From NCBI RefSeq assembly GCF_000775285.1, contig NZ_JJML01000016.1:30241-94240 (forward strand): a stretch of DNA of 64,000 nucleotides. The letters run 5' to 3'. A program made the position numbers and the translations under genes. This document shows positions 21,033 through 32,095 of this stretch, piece by piece. Numbering within the stretch: the first letter of the stretch is position 1; the number at the start of each line of letters is the position of its first letter. The notes beneath the pieces are model-generated. The model saw nothing but the letters and a program-made list of their open reading frames with translations. It did no database searches and was not told the origin of the DNA. The stretch comes from Neosynechococcus sphagnicola sy1. Lineage in GTDB: Bacteria > Cyanobacteriota > Cyanobacteriia > Neosynechococcales > Neosynechococcaceae.

Positions 21033-24000
21033 CTACTCCACCCCTTCAATCCGATCTTCGACTTCCTGGTAAAGTTCCCGCAGCAGGTTGAGGTTGGCTT
21101 CACTGGTTTCCCAATAGCCACGGCCATTAACTTCCAGCAAGGTGGCAACCACTTTGCGGAATGAGTGGGGGTTCAGGTTCATCAAGCGTGTTCGCATCGC
21201 TGCATCCTGAATAAAAGTGGCGTTGGTATCTTCATAGATCCAGTTATCAACCGCCCCAGCTGTGGCGGACCAGCCCATGGTATTCACCAGCCGCTTGGAT
21301 AGCTCTCGCACCCCTTCATAGCCATGGGAGAGCATCCCCTCATACCACTTGGGGTTCAGCAGTTTGGTACGGGCATCTAAACGCACGGTTTCCGAAAGGC
21401 TGCGCACCTGGGCATTGGCGGTGGTGGTATCAGCAATGAAGGCCGATGGGGTTTTACCATCCTCCCGCAGGGTCGCTACCACTTTGGTGGGGTCGGAGTC
21501 AAAGTAGTGGGAGACATCGGTGAGGGAAATCTCGGAAGAGTCAAGATTCTGGAACGTGGCATCCACGGTTTTCAGAGCCGTCTCAAAGATCTGGCGGGAT
21601 TGCTCCATCGTCCCAGGACTATCGGAGGTAAAGGCAAAGGACTTGCGAGAGAGGAACATATCTTGCAGTTCCGCCTCACTCTCCCAGGTGCTGTTCTCCA
21701 CCGCTAGGTTGATATTGGAGGAATAAGATCCCGAGGCATTGGAGAAGACTCGGGTTGCAGCTTGGCGGAGATTAATCCCCAGATCTTCAGCCTGTTTGAG
21801 GGCATGCTGACGGACAAAATTCATCTCTAGGGGTTCATCGGCTTCGGCGGCCATTTTCACCGCTCGATCCAGAAGACCCATTTGGTTGAGGAACAGATCG
21901 CGAAACACCCCCGAGCAATTGATCACCACATCAATTCTGGGCCTGCCCAGCTCTTCGAGGCCAATGAGTTCCAACTTATTGACCCGACCCAGGGAGTCAG
22001 CCACCGGACGCACCCCCACCAGCAACATCACCTGAGCCAGGGACTCCCCATAGGTCTTGATATTGTCAGTTCCCCAGAGGACACAGGCAATGGTTTCCGG
22101 CCACTGGCCGTTGTTCTCAGCCCGTTGCCGCGCCAGCAGTCGATCGACGACAATTTGGGCGGATTGCACCGCCGCAACGGTGGGAATCGATTGGGGATCG
22201 AGGGCGTGAATATTCTTCCCCGTAGGCAGGACATCGGGATTGCGAATCGGGTCGCCCCCAGGGCCAGGGAGAATGTACTCTCCTTCTAAGGATTTGAGCA
22301 ACGCCCCCAATTCATTGTCGGCAACGATTTGCTTCAGACAGAACTCCAGATATTCAAATAAGGGCTTGATGGCAGCGGCATCCACCTTGGGATAGCCATG
22401 CTGGTGCAGAGATTCCAGCCACGGCTCTTTACGCCCCATATTAAAGAAATTGAGCACCGCCACCCGTTCAATCCGGCCCTCGGCATTGGTTTGTTCCTGA
22501 ACCAGGGCAGAGACAGCGGCGCGAGTTGCCAGGGTGATGTCTTGCAAGAGTTGAACATCGGCCAACACCCCCCGATCGTTATTGCGGTAAATGTCATCCA
22601 GATCCCGACCCAGGCTATTAGCAATGATCCGAGGCAGTCCCAGGGTCTCGTTTTCAGGACGATCAATACTGGCAATATTGACCAAGGTGGCGATCGCCTC
22701 TTCGGCACTGGGCGGCTTGCCAATCACATGTAATCCACAGGGGAGCAACCGCGACTCAATCTCCATCAGGCGTCCGTAGACCTGACCGACGACGGTATCC
22801 CGCTCCTCCGAGGTCATCTCCTTGCCGTCCCGATCCGGCAGGTGGATATCCTGATCCAGATTCACCATCCGGCATTTGTCCATGATGGTGTTGACAATGG
22901 AAATTCCTCGGCCACTGTCTTTGAGGGTCTGGTAGGAGGCTATCAGCTCACTCAATTCCTTCAACCCCTTGTAGAGGCCGGCATTTTCGGCGGGGGGAGT
23001 CAGGTAGGAAATAGTCTCGGCATAGGAGCGCCGCTTAGCAATGGTGGCCTCGCTGGGGTTATTGGCTGCGTAGTAGTAGAGGTTGGGAATGGTGCCAATC
23101 AAGTTATCGGGGTAGCACTCCCCAGACATGCCCATCTGCTTCCCAGGCATGAACTCCAGGGAGCCGTGGGTGCCAAAATGCAGCACTGCATCGGCTTGCC
23201 AGATTTGCTCCAGATAGGTGTAGTAGGCCGCAAAACCGTGGTGGGGGCTAGCCGAGCGCGAGAAGAGCAACCGCATCGGGTCACCTTCGTAGCCAAAGGT
23301 GGGTTGGACGCCGATAAATACATTCCCGAAGTGCTTGCCGTAAACCAACAGGTTTTGGCCGTCACTATTGAGATGGCCTGGGGGTGGCCCCCAGGAGGGT
23401 TCTAGGCGGTCAGAATAGGGGGTCAGGGCTTCGTACTCTGGCACTGACATCCGGTAGGCCACATTCAGTTCAGGACTACTGTACTGCGCTTGGGCATTGT
23501 GGAGGACTTCCAGCATCAGGGCCTCTGGGGTTGCTGGTAAGCCGTGGACATCATAGCCATTGTGCTGCAGAGCTTCCATAACTTTATAGATGGAGCCAAA
23601 CACATCCAGGTAGGCGGCGGTGCCAACATTGCCTTTATCCGGGGGAAAGCTAAAGACGGTGATGGCAACGTTTTTTCTCCATCTTGGGCTTACGTCGCAG
23701 GTTTGCCCATTTCAGTGCCCGTTGGGCGACGGCTTCAATCCGATCTTGGAGGGCGATGGACTTACCCGTGGTGCCATCCCGTCCTGAGAGAATAATCGGC
23801 TCAATGGCTCCGTCTAATTCTGGCAGCGCAATTTGCAAGGCCACTTGAATCGGATGCAAACCCAAATCGCTATCTTGCCATTCCTCTGTGGTTTGGAAGA
23901 CCAGGGGCAGCGCCACCATGTAGGGGCGGTTCAACCGCTGAAGCGCCTCGATCGCCTTGGGATGATCTTGACGAGCAGGGCCACCCACGAGGGCAAACCC

Positions 24001-25018
24001 GGTGAGGGAAATCACCGTATCCACCAGGGATTTCGATTCTCGGGAGCTGGGCTCATAGAAATAGGCATCGACGGGCTTGGAGAAGTCCAAACCTCCCGCA
24101 AACACCGGGATGACTCTGGCTCCCATGGACTCCAGTTCCTGCACCATCGCCACGTAGTGGGCATCATCCCCGGTAATCAGGTGGGTACGCTGCAAGACTA
24201 AACCAATGCAGGGCGCTAAGGGATCTTTGAGATCGGCGGCAATATCGCGGCGGGAATTAAACCAGTTTAGATACTCCCGCACATCTTCAAACATCATGGG
24301 AGCCAAGGGGTGCCAGATCCCCATATCCGGATAGGTAACGGGTTCTTGATATTGGAGGCGATCGCTGGCTTCTTTTTTCAGCACATACTTGTCTGCCAGC
24401 ATCAACAGGAAGTTCTCCAAGTTTTCCTGAGAGCCACCCAGCCAATACTGGAAGCTGAGCATAAAGTTACGAGCATCCTGAGCCTTGTCCATGGGCAGGT
24501 ACTTAAGCACCTTGGGCAAGGTTTGCAACAACTTCAGCATTCCGTCTTGGAAGGACGACCCCGACTGCTCCTTGCGCTTTTTCATGAATTGGGCGATCGC
24601 GCTTTTCGATTGCCCTAACTGAGCCATGGAGAAACTCCCCAATTTTATTCAGGCGCATCACCTGGGGCATGGAGGGAAAGACCACCGCTACATCCAGGCG
24701 ATCGCGGTAGGGTTCGACTGCAGATACGATCTTGTCGGCCAAATCTTCTAGGAAAATCAGAGAGGCGATGAAAATATTGGCAACTGCCACATCCCGCTGA
24801 AAATCAGCATAGTTTTGGGGATCGCGGAGTTCTTCGATCAGGTAGCCACTGACCTCAACAGCAATATTAGGATTATGCTGGTTAATCGACCGCACCGCCG
24901 CTGAGAGGGCGCTTTGATACTGCGGCTCTAACACGACATAGACCACCTTGATCAAAGACCGTTCCCCCAGACCATCGGGGGCAATGTGGCGAATGGTGGA
25001 CTTGACGTGAGTGAACAT
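21033..25018 (-). CDS. chlH: Magnesium chelatase subunit H (two frameshifts)
   Basis: About 1327 residues once two bases are corrected, the usual ChlH length. It binds protoporphyrin IX and with ChlI and ChlD inserts Mg2+, the committing step to chlorophyll. Landmarks: [15 protein letters not shown] start at 25018, [51 protein letters not shown]-like and [19 protein letters not shown]. Breaks lie near 24630 ([15 protein letters not shown]) and at 23670-23676, where an extra base follows an A6 run (minus strand). Both joins restore conserved sequence exactly. A strong terminator follows. Expressed alone; other chelatase subunits are not in the window. Confidence 0.96.
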
Positions 25019-25302
25019 GGGATAAAGCTCCTTTATTGCGCCTTCAGCCTTCATTTACAGCCCTTGGCTGCAAGAACCTGAAAATCAATCAGGTCGCAAA
25101 ACGTTGCATTCATCGTTTTAGCAGAAAATGCTTGCCAGATGAGGGTTTTGGCCCCCAGATGACACAATTTGATAAAAAGACTGAGATGTTTTTTAATTTT
25201 TGTTTATAAAAAATGGAGTAATTGCTCAGGTTTATGTTTCTGAAAGTCTCGGGGAATTTCCAGTTTAGGATAAAGGAACATCTCAACTGCGATCGCGGTT
25301 CC

Positions 25303-25680
25303 ATGCCCAGCTGTCCCCGTTGTCAGCAATTTATCAAGCCCTCAGTCTATGCCCAGGCGATCGCCTGTCCAACCTGTCAGGCTCCCCTCAAAGCCTTTGG
25401 CCATCCCGGCATTCCTCTCCATCATGCCAAGGGTCAATCTTCCCTCTGTGTCTCCTGCACCTATCATCGAGACAACAGTTGCAGCTTTCCCCAACGGCCC
25501 CATGCCAGGGACTGCACCCTCTATCGTCAATACTTTCCACTGCAAGCAATCCAGGCAACACCCCCCCGCAGCGATTTCAGCCGGCAACTAAGGCTTTGGC
25601 AGCAGCGGCATGGGCTTTGGATCGCGATGGTGAGTCTTTTGGCTGTGAGTATTTTAGTTACCCTGATGGGAAGACGGTAA
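25303..25680 (+). CDS. Small zinc-ribbon protein with C-terminal transmembrane helix
   Basis: 125 residues from ATG 25303 (MPSCPRCQQ). Four cysteine pairs or singles (CPRC, CPTC, CVSCTYH, DNSCSFPQRPHARDC) suggest two metal-binding knuckles; a single helix near the end (LWIAMVSLLAVSILVTLMG) anchors it. The pattern of CPTCQAPLKAFGHPGIPLHHA is conserved among cyanobacteria as far as I recall, without an assigned function. The frame is open upstream to 25222, but those residues do not look conserved. Divergent from chlH across about 285 bases, which hold both promoters. Confidence 0.75.
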   Translation: MPSCPRCQQFIKPSVYAQAIACPTCQAPLKAFGHPGIPLHHAKGQSSLCVSCTYHRDNSCSFPQRPHARDCTLYRQYFPLQAIQATPPRSDFSRQLRLWQQRHGLWIAMVSLLAVSILVTLMGRR

Positions 25681-25768
25681 CCACTCCTGACACCGATGGA
25701 TCACCATTTTCCCTGGCACAGAAATGGATCAGCCCTTGTCACTTCAAGTTCTCAGAAGCCGAAAAATT

Positions 25769-27730
25769 TTAAAGGGTACTCATCAATATAGAGCTGGGGG
25801 GCAATGTTAATACCTCTGGGATCAACGGTTCCAAGGGCGTTGCAGTTTCTCGAAACACAGGGAGGTCAAACCAGAAGGTCGTCCCCACACTCACTTCGCT
25901 CACGAGGTGAACCTGACTGTGGTGCTTCTCCATAATATTGCGCACAATCGAAAGTCCCAGCCCCGTTCCTTCCAGGGTGTGAACGCGGTTCTCGACTCGG
26001 AAAAAGCGATCAAAGATTGCCTCCTGATCCTCCGGATCAATCCCAATGCCAGTATCCGCAATTTCAATCCGTAGTCTGCCAGGATCGACGGGGGAGGACA
26101 GGGGCAGCAGAGAGGCACGAATCACGACCCGCCCGCCAGACTGGGTAAATTTCAGGGCATTCCCCACTAAATTGGCAAATACCTGTAATAGCAAGTCGTA
26201 ATTTCCCAATATCGGCGGTAGATGGGGTTCCAGCTCCTGACATAGCTCAATGCCTTTGTCTTTGGCATTGAGTTGATTCGAGCGCAAGGTCTGCTCCACG
26301 GTTGCACTGACATCAACCGCCTCAAAATTGTAGCGTTTGCAGGATTCGAGGCGAGATAAATCCAGTACATCATTGACGAGGCGGGTGAGCCGATCGGTTT
26401 CCCGGTTCGCCGTCTCTAGAAATTCCAGGCGTTCTGACTCACTGAGGTCGTCTCCGTACTCGTGGAGGGTCTCAATAAAAGACTTGATGTTAAACAGCGG
26501 TGTCCGCAGTTCATGGGAGACGTTGCTGATAAACTGACTCTTGGCTTCATTGAGTTCGGCTTCGCGGGTAATGTCTTGGACGGTGATCGCAATTCCTTTA
26601 GTGCTTTCTCGATGCTGATCCAGCACCGTCATCAACAACAGGCGCACGGTACGATTGAGCGGTTCCTCCAGGGTGAGACGAAATTCAGCTCCCTCCAACT
26701 TGCCAGTAATCATGTCACAGAGGGGTTGCTGCAGTTCCTTCTGCACCGTGGGTGAGAGGTGTTGAAGCAGATTCTGCCCCAAAATCTCCTGGGTCTCCCA
26801 ACCAAAGATGCGACGAGCGATAGGATTGACCAGGATAATCTGCTGGTGGATGTCAATCAACATCGCTCCATCCGCGATCGTTGCCATTAAGGTTTCTAGC
26901 TTTGCCTTCTCGGAGGTTAATTCTTCAATATTCTGCTCTTCATAACGCTTCAGGCGCTCTGCCATATCATTGAAGCTACAGATCAGCTCTCCCAGTTCCC
27001 CACCGAGGGGGAGATCAATTCGTTGTTTAAAGTTGCCAGCTGCAATATTTTTTACCCCAACCAGCAGTTCCTTAATCGGTTTGGTGATCGTCAGGGCATT
27101 AAAGACAGCTCCCAAAATCATCATCACCCAGATGGACACAAACACCGCAGTGGTGACATCACGGGTCAGGTGGGATGAGATCATCAGGGTTGGGTTGGGA
27201 TTAATGCCAACGGCGAGCACCCCTAGATATTGACCTTCATGGTTCAGGGGAATGAACACATCGGTGACTTCACCCGCAGGGGTGAGATGTTGCCGAACCA
27301 TTGGCAGTTCGGCCTTCTCCGCAAAGTTGTCGGGCAGTTGAATCCGCCGCCGAATCGTCAGAGAATTCTGTACTTCTGACTCTGAAAAGGGAATGCCGAG
27401 GAAGATTTCTCCATCCGCATCGGCATAGAGCATGTAGCGCACACTGGAGGTACTGCTATAAAAGCGGTGGGTGAACTGTGCCAGCTCGGTGCGGTGATCT
27501 TCAGCCACCAAGGGAGCAACGTTAGCAGCCAACAGGAGCCCCAGATCGCGGCCAAAGCGGGTATCGTTGAGGTGGGCATCCTGCTGAATGGTGTTCACAG
27601 CCCAAAATGTCAGACCGCTCATCAGCAGGGAAACGACTAAGGTTGCCGCAGCCATTAGTCGGGTCTGGAGGGTGAACTCAGACCACCAATGGGTCAATAG
27701 TTCACGGAAGTTTCTCAGCAGTTGAATCAA
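25769..27730 (-). CDS. nblS: NblS/Hik33 (DspA)-type sensor histidine kinase
   Basis: 653 residues from a TTG start. Order: TM1 (about 27-47), extracytoplasmic sensor domain, TM2 (192-212), HAMP (212-265), PAS (270-390, LMATIADGAMLIDIHQQIILVNPIA), HisKA (FISNVSHELRTPLFNIKSFI, His407) and HATPase (NLVGNALKFT, DTGIGIDPEDQ, GTGLGLSIV). This architecture and the near-invariant TFWAVNTIQQDA and RFGRDLGLLLAANVAPL identify the conserved cyanobacterial kinase controlling high-light, nutrient and phycobilisome-degradation genes through the RpaB regulator. It lies 84 bases after purD on the same strand, so the two probably share a transcript. Confidence 0.93.
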   Translation of the reverse strand: MIQLLRNFRELLTHWWSEFTLQTRLMAAATLVVSLLMSGLTFWAVNTIQQDAHLNDTRFGRDLGLLLAANVAPLVAEDHRTELAQFTHRFYSSTSSVRYMLYADADGEIFLGIPFSESEVQNSLTIRRRIQLPDNFAEKAELPMVRQHLTPAGEVTDVFIPLNHEGQYLGVLAVGINPNPTLMISSHLTRDVTTAVFVSIWVMMILGAVFNALTITKPIKELLVGVKNIAAGNFKQRIDLPLGGELGELICSFNDMAERLKRYEEQNIEELTSEKAKLETLMATIADGAMLIDIHQQIILVNPIARRIFGWETQEILGQNLLQHLSPTVQKELQQPLCDMITGKLEGAEFRLTLEEPLNRTVRLLLMTVLDQHRESTKGIAITVQDITREAELNEAKSQFISNVSHELRTPLFNIKSFIETLHEYGDDLSESERLEFLETANRETDRLTRLVNDVLDLSRLESCKRYNFEAVDVSATVEQTLRSNQLNAKDKGIELCQELEPHLPPILGNYDLLLQVFANLVGNALKFTQSGGRVVIRASLLPLSSPVDPGRLRIEIADTGIGIDPEDQEAIFDRFFRVENRVHTLEGTGLGLSIVRNIMEKHHSQVHLVSEVSVGTTFWFDLPVFRETATPLEPLIPEVLTLPPSSILMSTL

Positions 27731-27814
27731 GGCGGAGCATCGGGGAAAGATAGGGATCGCTGATGCAAAATCAGCTCAGTATACCTAAATTCTAACGGCA
27801 TTGAGCGGGGGTAT

Positions 27815-29098
27815 CTAGGCTATCGGTTGGAGAAGGCGGTGACCAATGTCTCGCCGGTAGTATTTGCCCTCAAAATGGATGCAATTAGCCGCTGCATAGG
27901 CGTGGGCAATCGCTTGGTCAAAGGTTGCTCCCGTAGCGGTTACCCCTAACACTCGCCCCCCATCGGCGATCAACTTATCTGGCTTCATCTGGGTGCCCCC
28001 ATGAAAGACTAGGGCACCGAGGTCGGTGGCTTCAGGAATACCCGTAATCACCTGCCCCTTGCGGTAAGCGTCGGGATAGCCCTCGACTGCCAGAACCACA
28101 CAGGCTGCTTGCTCTGGCTTCCAGACAATCTCCGGTTGTTGCTGGAGCTGCTGTTGAGCACAGGCAAGTAAGAGAGGTTCGAGGGGACCCTCTAGCAGGG
28201 GTAAAATCACTTGGGTTTCCGGATCCCCAAACCGACAGTTAAATTCAATCACCTGGGGATCGCCCTGGGGGGTGATCATCAGTCCGGCGTAAAGTACCCC
28301 TCGGTAATCAATTTGGCGATCGCGCAGGGCAGCGATCGCGGGTTCCAAAATCTGCTCCTGGATTCGCTGCATCAGCGTCGGGGTGACGAGGGGAGCAGGG
28401 GCGTAAGCTCCCATACCGCCCGTATTGGCACCAGTATCTTGCTCTCCAATTCGCTTATAATCCTGGGCGGCTACCAGGGGGCGAATGGTCAGTCCATCGG
28501 TGAGGGCTAACACCGAGACTTCTTCACCTGTCAGGCAGGACTCAATCACTAGGGTGTTGCCTGCGAGACCAAACTTACCCTGAAATGCCTCCTGAATCGC
28601 AGTCTGGGCAGTTTCCAAGGTAGTTGCGACGGTCACCCCTTTGCCAGCGGCCAATCCATCTGCCTTAATCACAATCGGCACCCCCTCTCTTTGGACATAG
28701 TCCCAGGCTGATGCTGGCTCTGTGAATACTGCGGCGGCAGCGGTGGGAATTCCGACGGCTTGCATCAGGGTTTTTGCCCAAGCTTTACTGCTCTCAATTT
28801 GGGCACCCGCCTGGGTGGGGCCAAACACGGTTAACCCTTCCTGGCGCAAATAATCAGTGATGCCAAGAGCAAGGGGAAGTTCAGGGCCAACAACGATCAG
28901 CCCTGTATTTTGGACCTGGGCAAAGCGGGCAATCCCTTCAAAATCATCCACATTCAGCGGCAAATTTCGGCAGCCCTCCAGACTGGCAGTGCCCCCATTC
29001 CCCGGTACACAAAACACTTGGGTGACGACCTTGGATTGCAGTAACTTCCAAGCTAAGGCATGTTCTCGACCGCCATTACCCACAACTAAAACTTTCAT
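27815..29098 (-). CDS. purD: Phosphoribosylamine-glycine ligase
   Basis: 427 residues, normal length. Second step of purine synthesis: ATP-dependent joining of glycine to 5-phosphoribosylamine. Start MKVLVVGNGGREHALAWKL is diagnostic; the ATP-grasp domain has EGVPIVIKADGLAAGKGVTVA and the C-domain has NCRFGDPETQVILPLL. Intact frame. Upstream of nblS on the same strand. Divergent from the TPR-protein gene. Confidence 0.98.
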   Translation of the reverse strand: MKVLVVGNGGREHALAWKLLQSKVVTQVFCVPGNGGTASLEGCRNLPLNVDDFEGIARFAQVQNTGLIVVGPELPLALGITDYLRQEGLTVFGPTQAGAQIESSKAWAKTLMQAVGIPTAAAAVFTEPASAWDYVQREGVPIVIKADGLAAGKGVTVATTLETAQTAIQEAFQGKFGLAGNTLVIESCLTGEEVSVLALTDGLTIRPLVAAQDYKRIGEQDTGANTGGMGAYAPAPLVTPTLMQRIQEQILEPAIAALRDRQIDYRGVLYAGLMITPQGDPQVIEFNCRFGDPETQVILPLLEGPLEPLLLACAQQQLQQQPEIVWKPEQAACVVLAVEGYPDAYRKGQVITGIPEATDLGALVFHGGTQMKPDKLIADGGRVLGVTATGATFDQAIAHAYAAANCIHFEGKYYRRDIGHRLLQPIA

Positions 29099-29307
29099 AT
29101 GATCCTCACTTCAAAATCATCAACTGGATGGGGCTGGCCTGCCACTGCCTATGATTGGGAACTGAGACAGAACCCCAATCGCCTGTGGTAGCTTAAGTTC
29201 ATAAATGGTATGGAACCAGTTACCTGCTGCCTCTAGAGCCGAAGGACGAAACCATTAATGGTTTGATTAATGATCGTTGGCGAAATCAAATTTTCTCACC
29301 GCATCAA

Positions 29308-30666
29308 ATGCATTTCATTATGTCATGTCATCCCAGATCCCTCCGCCCAGTTTGCCGGCAACGCTGGTACATAGGGGTGGCTGCGTTGAGCCAGGTAACC
29401 CTGCTACTGGTTGGGTTCAGCCCTCTCCCACTCCTGGCAGAGACACCTGCCAAACCCTCAGCCTTCCCATTCAACCCCCTGGAAATGACCACCTCCGATC
29501 CCCTGTTACCATCGGGAGCTGGGGATCGTCCCCTATCAAAAACGGAGCGCGTCTTTCTCTTAAAAGCGGTCAATGAACTCAATGCTCAAGGGACAGCTGC
29601 TTTTACCGCCAAGAACAAAGTCTTGGCCTTTGAGATCTGGTTTCGGGAATTGCGCCTGCGGCGCTATTTAGGGACATTAGATGAAATTCAAGCCCTCGGG
29701 CGGGTGGGCGATCGCGCGTGGAAGGAGAACCAGGCCACCCATCTGCGGGTGATTACAGAACGGCTGCAAGCGATTGAACTGGGTCTCACCAGCCCTCCGT
29801 TGCCGCTCTCGGAATTGGTGACTTTACAGTCGGCCCTAGGGCAATCCTACGAGCAAATTCGGGCTCCCGAATTGGCCTTGGGTGTTTATGGGCAGTTGAT
29901 GGCTCGGGCGCGAGCCTCTGGAGATTTGAAGGCGCAGGAGCAATTTCTCACCATGATTGCCGAAGTCTATTTCAACTGGTTCGACTACCCCCAGGCCACG
30001 GCTGCCTATCAGGAACTCCTGGTACTGGTGCGCCAAAAGCCAGCGCCTCTAGTGCTGACCCCGCCCCGGCGATCGCCCACAACCAGTAATCCTAGCCAAC
30101 GCAACACCCCCGGTATGCCTCCGGGAGAGCCGCTGACTGAAGTAGAAATTCTGTTACAACTGGCTTACCTGGCGGAGCAAGATAAAAAACCAGAAGCCGC
30201 GATCGCGGCCCAGGAGCAGTTAATTCAGATCTATCTCAAAGCCCAAGATCCGAAGCCAATTCCGGCCTTAAAACTGGCGATCGCCCAGAACTACCAGGCA
30301 CTCAATCGCATGGATCAAGCCTTGAAATACTATCAGGAGACCTACAACCTGGGCGTTCCTCTCAACCAATTTGTCTATGCTGCGGATGCCCTGGAACAGG
30401 TGGCTAACTTCTACCGTTCCCAGAACCAACTCAAAGAAGCCTTGGGGATCTACCAGTATTTATTAGATGTGAATCAACAGTCCGACAATCTAATGGGGCG
30501 GATGACCACCTTTGATCAAATGGGGCAGATTTACCTGCTGCAAAAGTCATATCCCCAAGCGATCGCAGCTTTTCGACGGGGGTTGGAGCTTTCCAAGCAA
30601 CTCAACTACCGGCAAGAGTATTTCCAAGCTCGCATTCAAGAAGTCACTCGCCAACAAGCTCAGTAG
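29308..30666 (+). CDS. Exported tetratricopeptide-repeat protein
   Basis: About 450 residues. A signal sequence (WYIGVAALSQVTLLLVGFSP, then LPLLAETP) leads to a mature protein built of helix pairs; clear TPR units lie in the second half (ALKYYQETYNLGVPLNQF, ALGIYQYLLDVNQQSDN, AIAAFRRGLELSKQLN). A Pro-rich insert near residues 255-275 separates two halves. The true start may be the ATG at 29308 or 29320; the frame is open to 29263. Probably periplasmic or thylakoid-lumen scaffold; partner unknown. Confidence 0.8.
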   Translation: MHFIMSCHPRSLRPVCRQRWYIGVAALSQVTLLLVGFSPLPLLAETPAKPSAFPFNPLEMTTSDPLLPSGAGDRPLSKTERVFLLKAVNELNAQGTAAFTAKNKVLAFEIWFRELRLRRYLGTLDEIQALGRVGDRAWKENQATHLRVITERLQAIELGLTSPPLPLSELVTLQSALGQSYEQIRAPELALGVYGQLMARARASGDLKAQEQFLTMIAEVYFNWFDYPQATAAYQELLVLVRQKPAPLVLTPPRRSPTTSNPSQRNTPGMPPGEPLTEVEILLQLAYLAEQDKKPEAAIAAQEQLIQIYLKAQDPKPIPALKLAIAQNYQALNRMDQALKYYQETYNLGVPLNQFVYAADALEQVANFYRSQNQLKEALGIYQYLLDVNQQSDNLMGRMTTFDQMGQIYLLQKSYPQAIAAFRRGLELSKQLNYRQEYFQARIQEVTRQQAQ

Positions 30667-30723
30667 AGCGATCCCGTTCTCGGTACAATGGGGGAGAGCA
30701 ATTCTAAGCATTACTGGCGAATC

Positions 30724-31188
30724 ATGCCCAAGACTGTTGCAGATGTCATGACCCCCGATCCAGTTGTGGTACAACCGGAAACCCCACTCCAGGAAGCTAT
30801 TCAGATTCTGGCAAAGCGACATTTCAGTGGCCTGCCCGTTGTCAATGCTGCCGGAAAACTGGTCGGTACATTGTCAGAAACAGACTTGATGTGGCAAGAA
30901 ACAGGTGTCACCCCCCCTGCCTACATCATGCTGTTAGACAGTGTGATCTACTTAGAAAATCCCCTCCGACACGAACGCGATCTGCACAAGGCGCTGGGAC
31001 AAACCGTCGGCGAGGTGATGAGTACGGAACCCTTGACCATTCTCCCCGATCAGTCTTTGCCGCAAGCGGCTCGGTTAATGCACGAACAGAAAGTGCAGCG
31101 CTTGCTCGTGGTTGATACCCATGGGCAAGTTATGGGAGTGCTCACCCGGGGTGACATTGTACGGGAAATGGCTGGTAGTCAGTCCTGA
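30724..31188 (+). CDS. Tandem CBS-domain protein
   Basis: 154 residues holding two CBS motifs (VADVMTPDPVVVQPETPLQEA; VGEVMSTEPLTILPDQSLPQA), each followed by an SGLPVV or QRLLVV strand and a GTLSETDL or GVLTRGDIV turn. Such pairs bind adenosyl nucleotides and regulate partner proteins. No catalytic domain is fused. ATG 30724 chosen since translation upstream to 30688 is unlike the family. It follows the TPR gene by 57 bases, possibly co-transcribed. Partner unknown. Confidence 0.88.
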   Translation: MPKTVADVMTPDPVVVQPETPLQEAIQILAKRHFSGLPVVNAAGKLVGTLSETDLMWQETGVTPPAYIMLLDSVIYLENPLRHERDLHKALGQTVGEVMSTEPLTILPDQSLPQAARLMHEQKVQRLLVVDTHGQVMGVLTRGDIVREMAGSQS

Positions 31189-31272
31189 AGCTGTTTATCC
31201 AGCCAACCTAGATTTCTTCAAAACATTTATAAGCTTGATTTCACTTAAAAATATCCATTTTTTCATGCCGTT

Positions 31273-31941
31273 ATGAACCCAACGCCGGAATCTGTCCAAC
31301 AATTGCTCCAGTCAGAGGATTTGGGCGATCGCCTGCGCGGTGTCAATCACCTCCGGACTCTCGAGCCACACCAAGCGTTTGAACTCATTCAGACTGCAAT
31401 TGCCGATGCCAATCCCCGCGTGAGATATGCTGCCCTTAGCCAAATGGCAACCCTGGGGAGTCAGGATCGAGGCCGATCTCAAACCATTCTCCGCGATCGC
31501 CTCCTCAATGAGCGAGAAATGGATGTACAGGCTGCGGCGGCCGATGCAATCAGTGCCTTGCATTTAACTGAGCTGTTTGAAGATTTAGAAGCAGTTTATA
31601 ACAGCACCCCAGAATGGCTGTTGAAATTTAGCATTGTTGCTGCCTTGGGAGAACTCGGAGATCTGCGGGCGTTACCGCTTTTGGAGGATGCCCTCGATTC
31701 AGGAACTGACTTACTACAAATCGCAGCGATTGGTTCCCTAGGAGAACTGGGGGATCAGCGAGCTGTGCCCCTGTTAATTCCCTATGCTGCCCATACTGAC
31801 TGGCAAATTCGCTATCGCGTGGTTCAGGCTTTCCAACGATTGGGAGGCCCCGACACCCTCGGAACCCTGGCACAGTTAGCCAGTGATGCCGTCGAACAAA
31901 TTGCTAACGAGGCTCAAGCTGCTTTAGAAGCTAATCGCTGA
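31273..31941 (+). CDS. nblB: HEAT-repeat protein, NblB-like (phycobilisome degradation/bilin-lyase-related)
   Basis: 222 residues, about five HEAT repeats: NPRVRYAALSQMATLG, DVQAAAADAISAL, LKFSIVAALGELGDLRALP, LQIAAIGSLGELGDQRAVP, WQIRYRVVQAFQRLG. Length and the starting block (TPESVQQLLQSEDLGDRLRGVNHL) fit the NblB family needed for phycobilisome breakdown, related to CpcE/PecE-type lyases. Other HEAT proteins share the repeats, so the gene symbol is provisional. Followed by tandem G-rich/T-run structures that probably end transcription. Confidence 0.72.
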   Translation: MNPTPESVQQLLQSEDLGDRLRGVNHLRTLEPHQAFELIQTAIADANPRVRYAALSQMATLGSQDRGRSQTILRDRLLNEREMDVQAAAADAISALHLTELFEDLEAVYNSTPEWLLKFSIVAALGELGDLRALPLLEDALDSGTDLLQIAAIGSLGELGDQRAVPLLIPYAAHTDWQIRYRVVQAFQRLGGPDTLGTLAQLASDAVEQIANEAQAALEANR

Positions 31942-31998
31942 AAAACTTAAAACCTAAGCCTGAAGAGGCTGTAAAGTTGCGTGTACCATGCCGTGTCC

Positions 31999-32024
31999 AG
32001 CCTCTAGTTCCGCTGGGGGCTTTT
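31999..32024 (+). terminator. Probable terminator after the nblB-like gene
   Basis: AGCCTC pairs with GGGGCT (one G-U pair) around an 11-base loop, followed by TTTT. A second GGGGCTTTTTTT lies at 32046-32057 after a small AGCTT/AAGCT hairpin (32030-32042), so termination may be two-stage and bidirectional for the convergent lipoprotein gene. Confidence 0.5.
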
Positions 32025-32095
32025 AACCGAGCTTGTAAAGCTTGAGGGGCTTTTTTTCCATGCCTCCAGGTTAGGGGGTGGGGGACTCAGCTGAC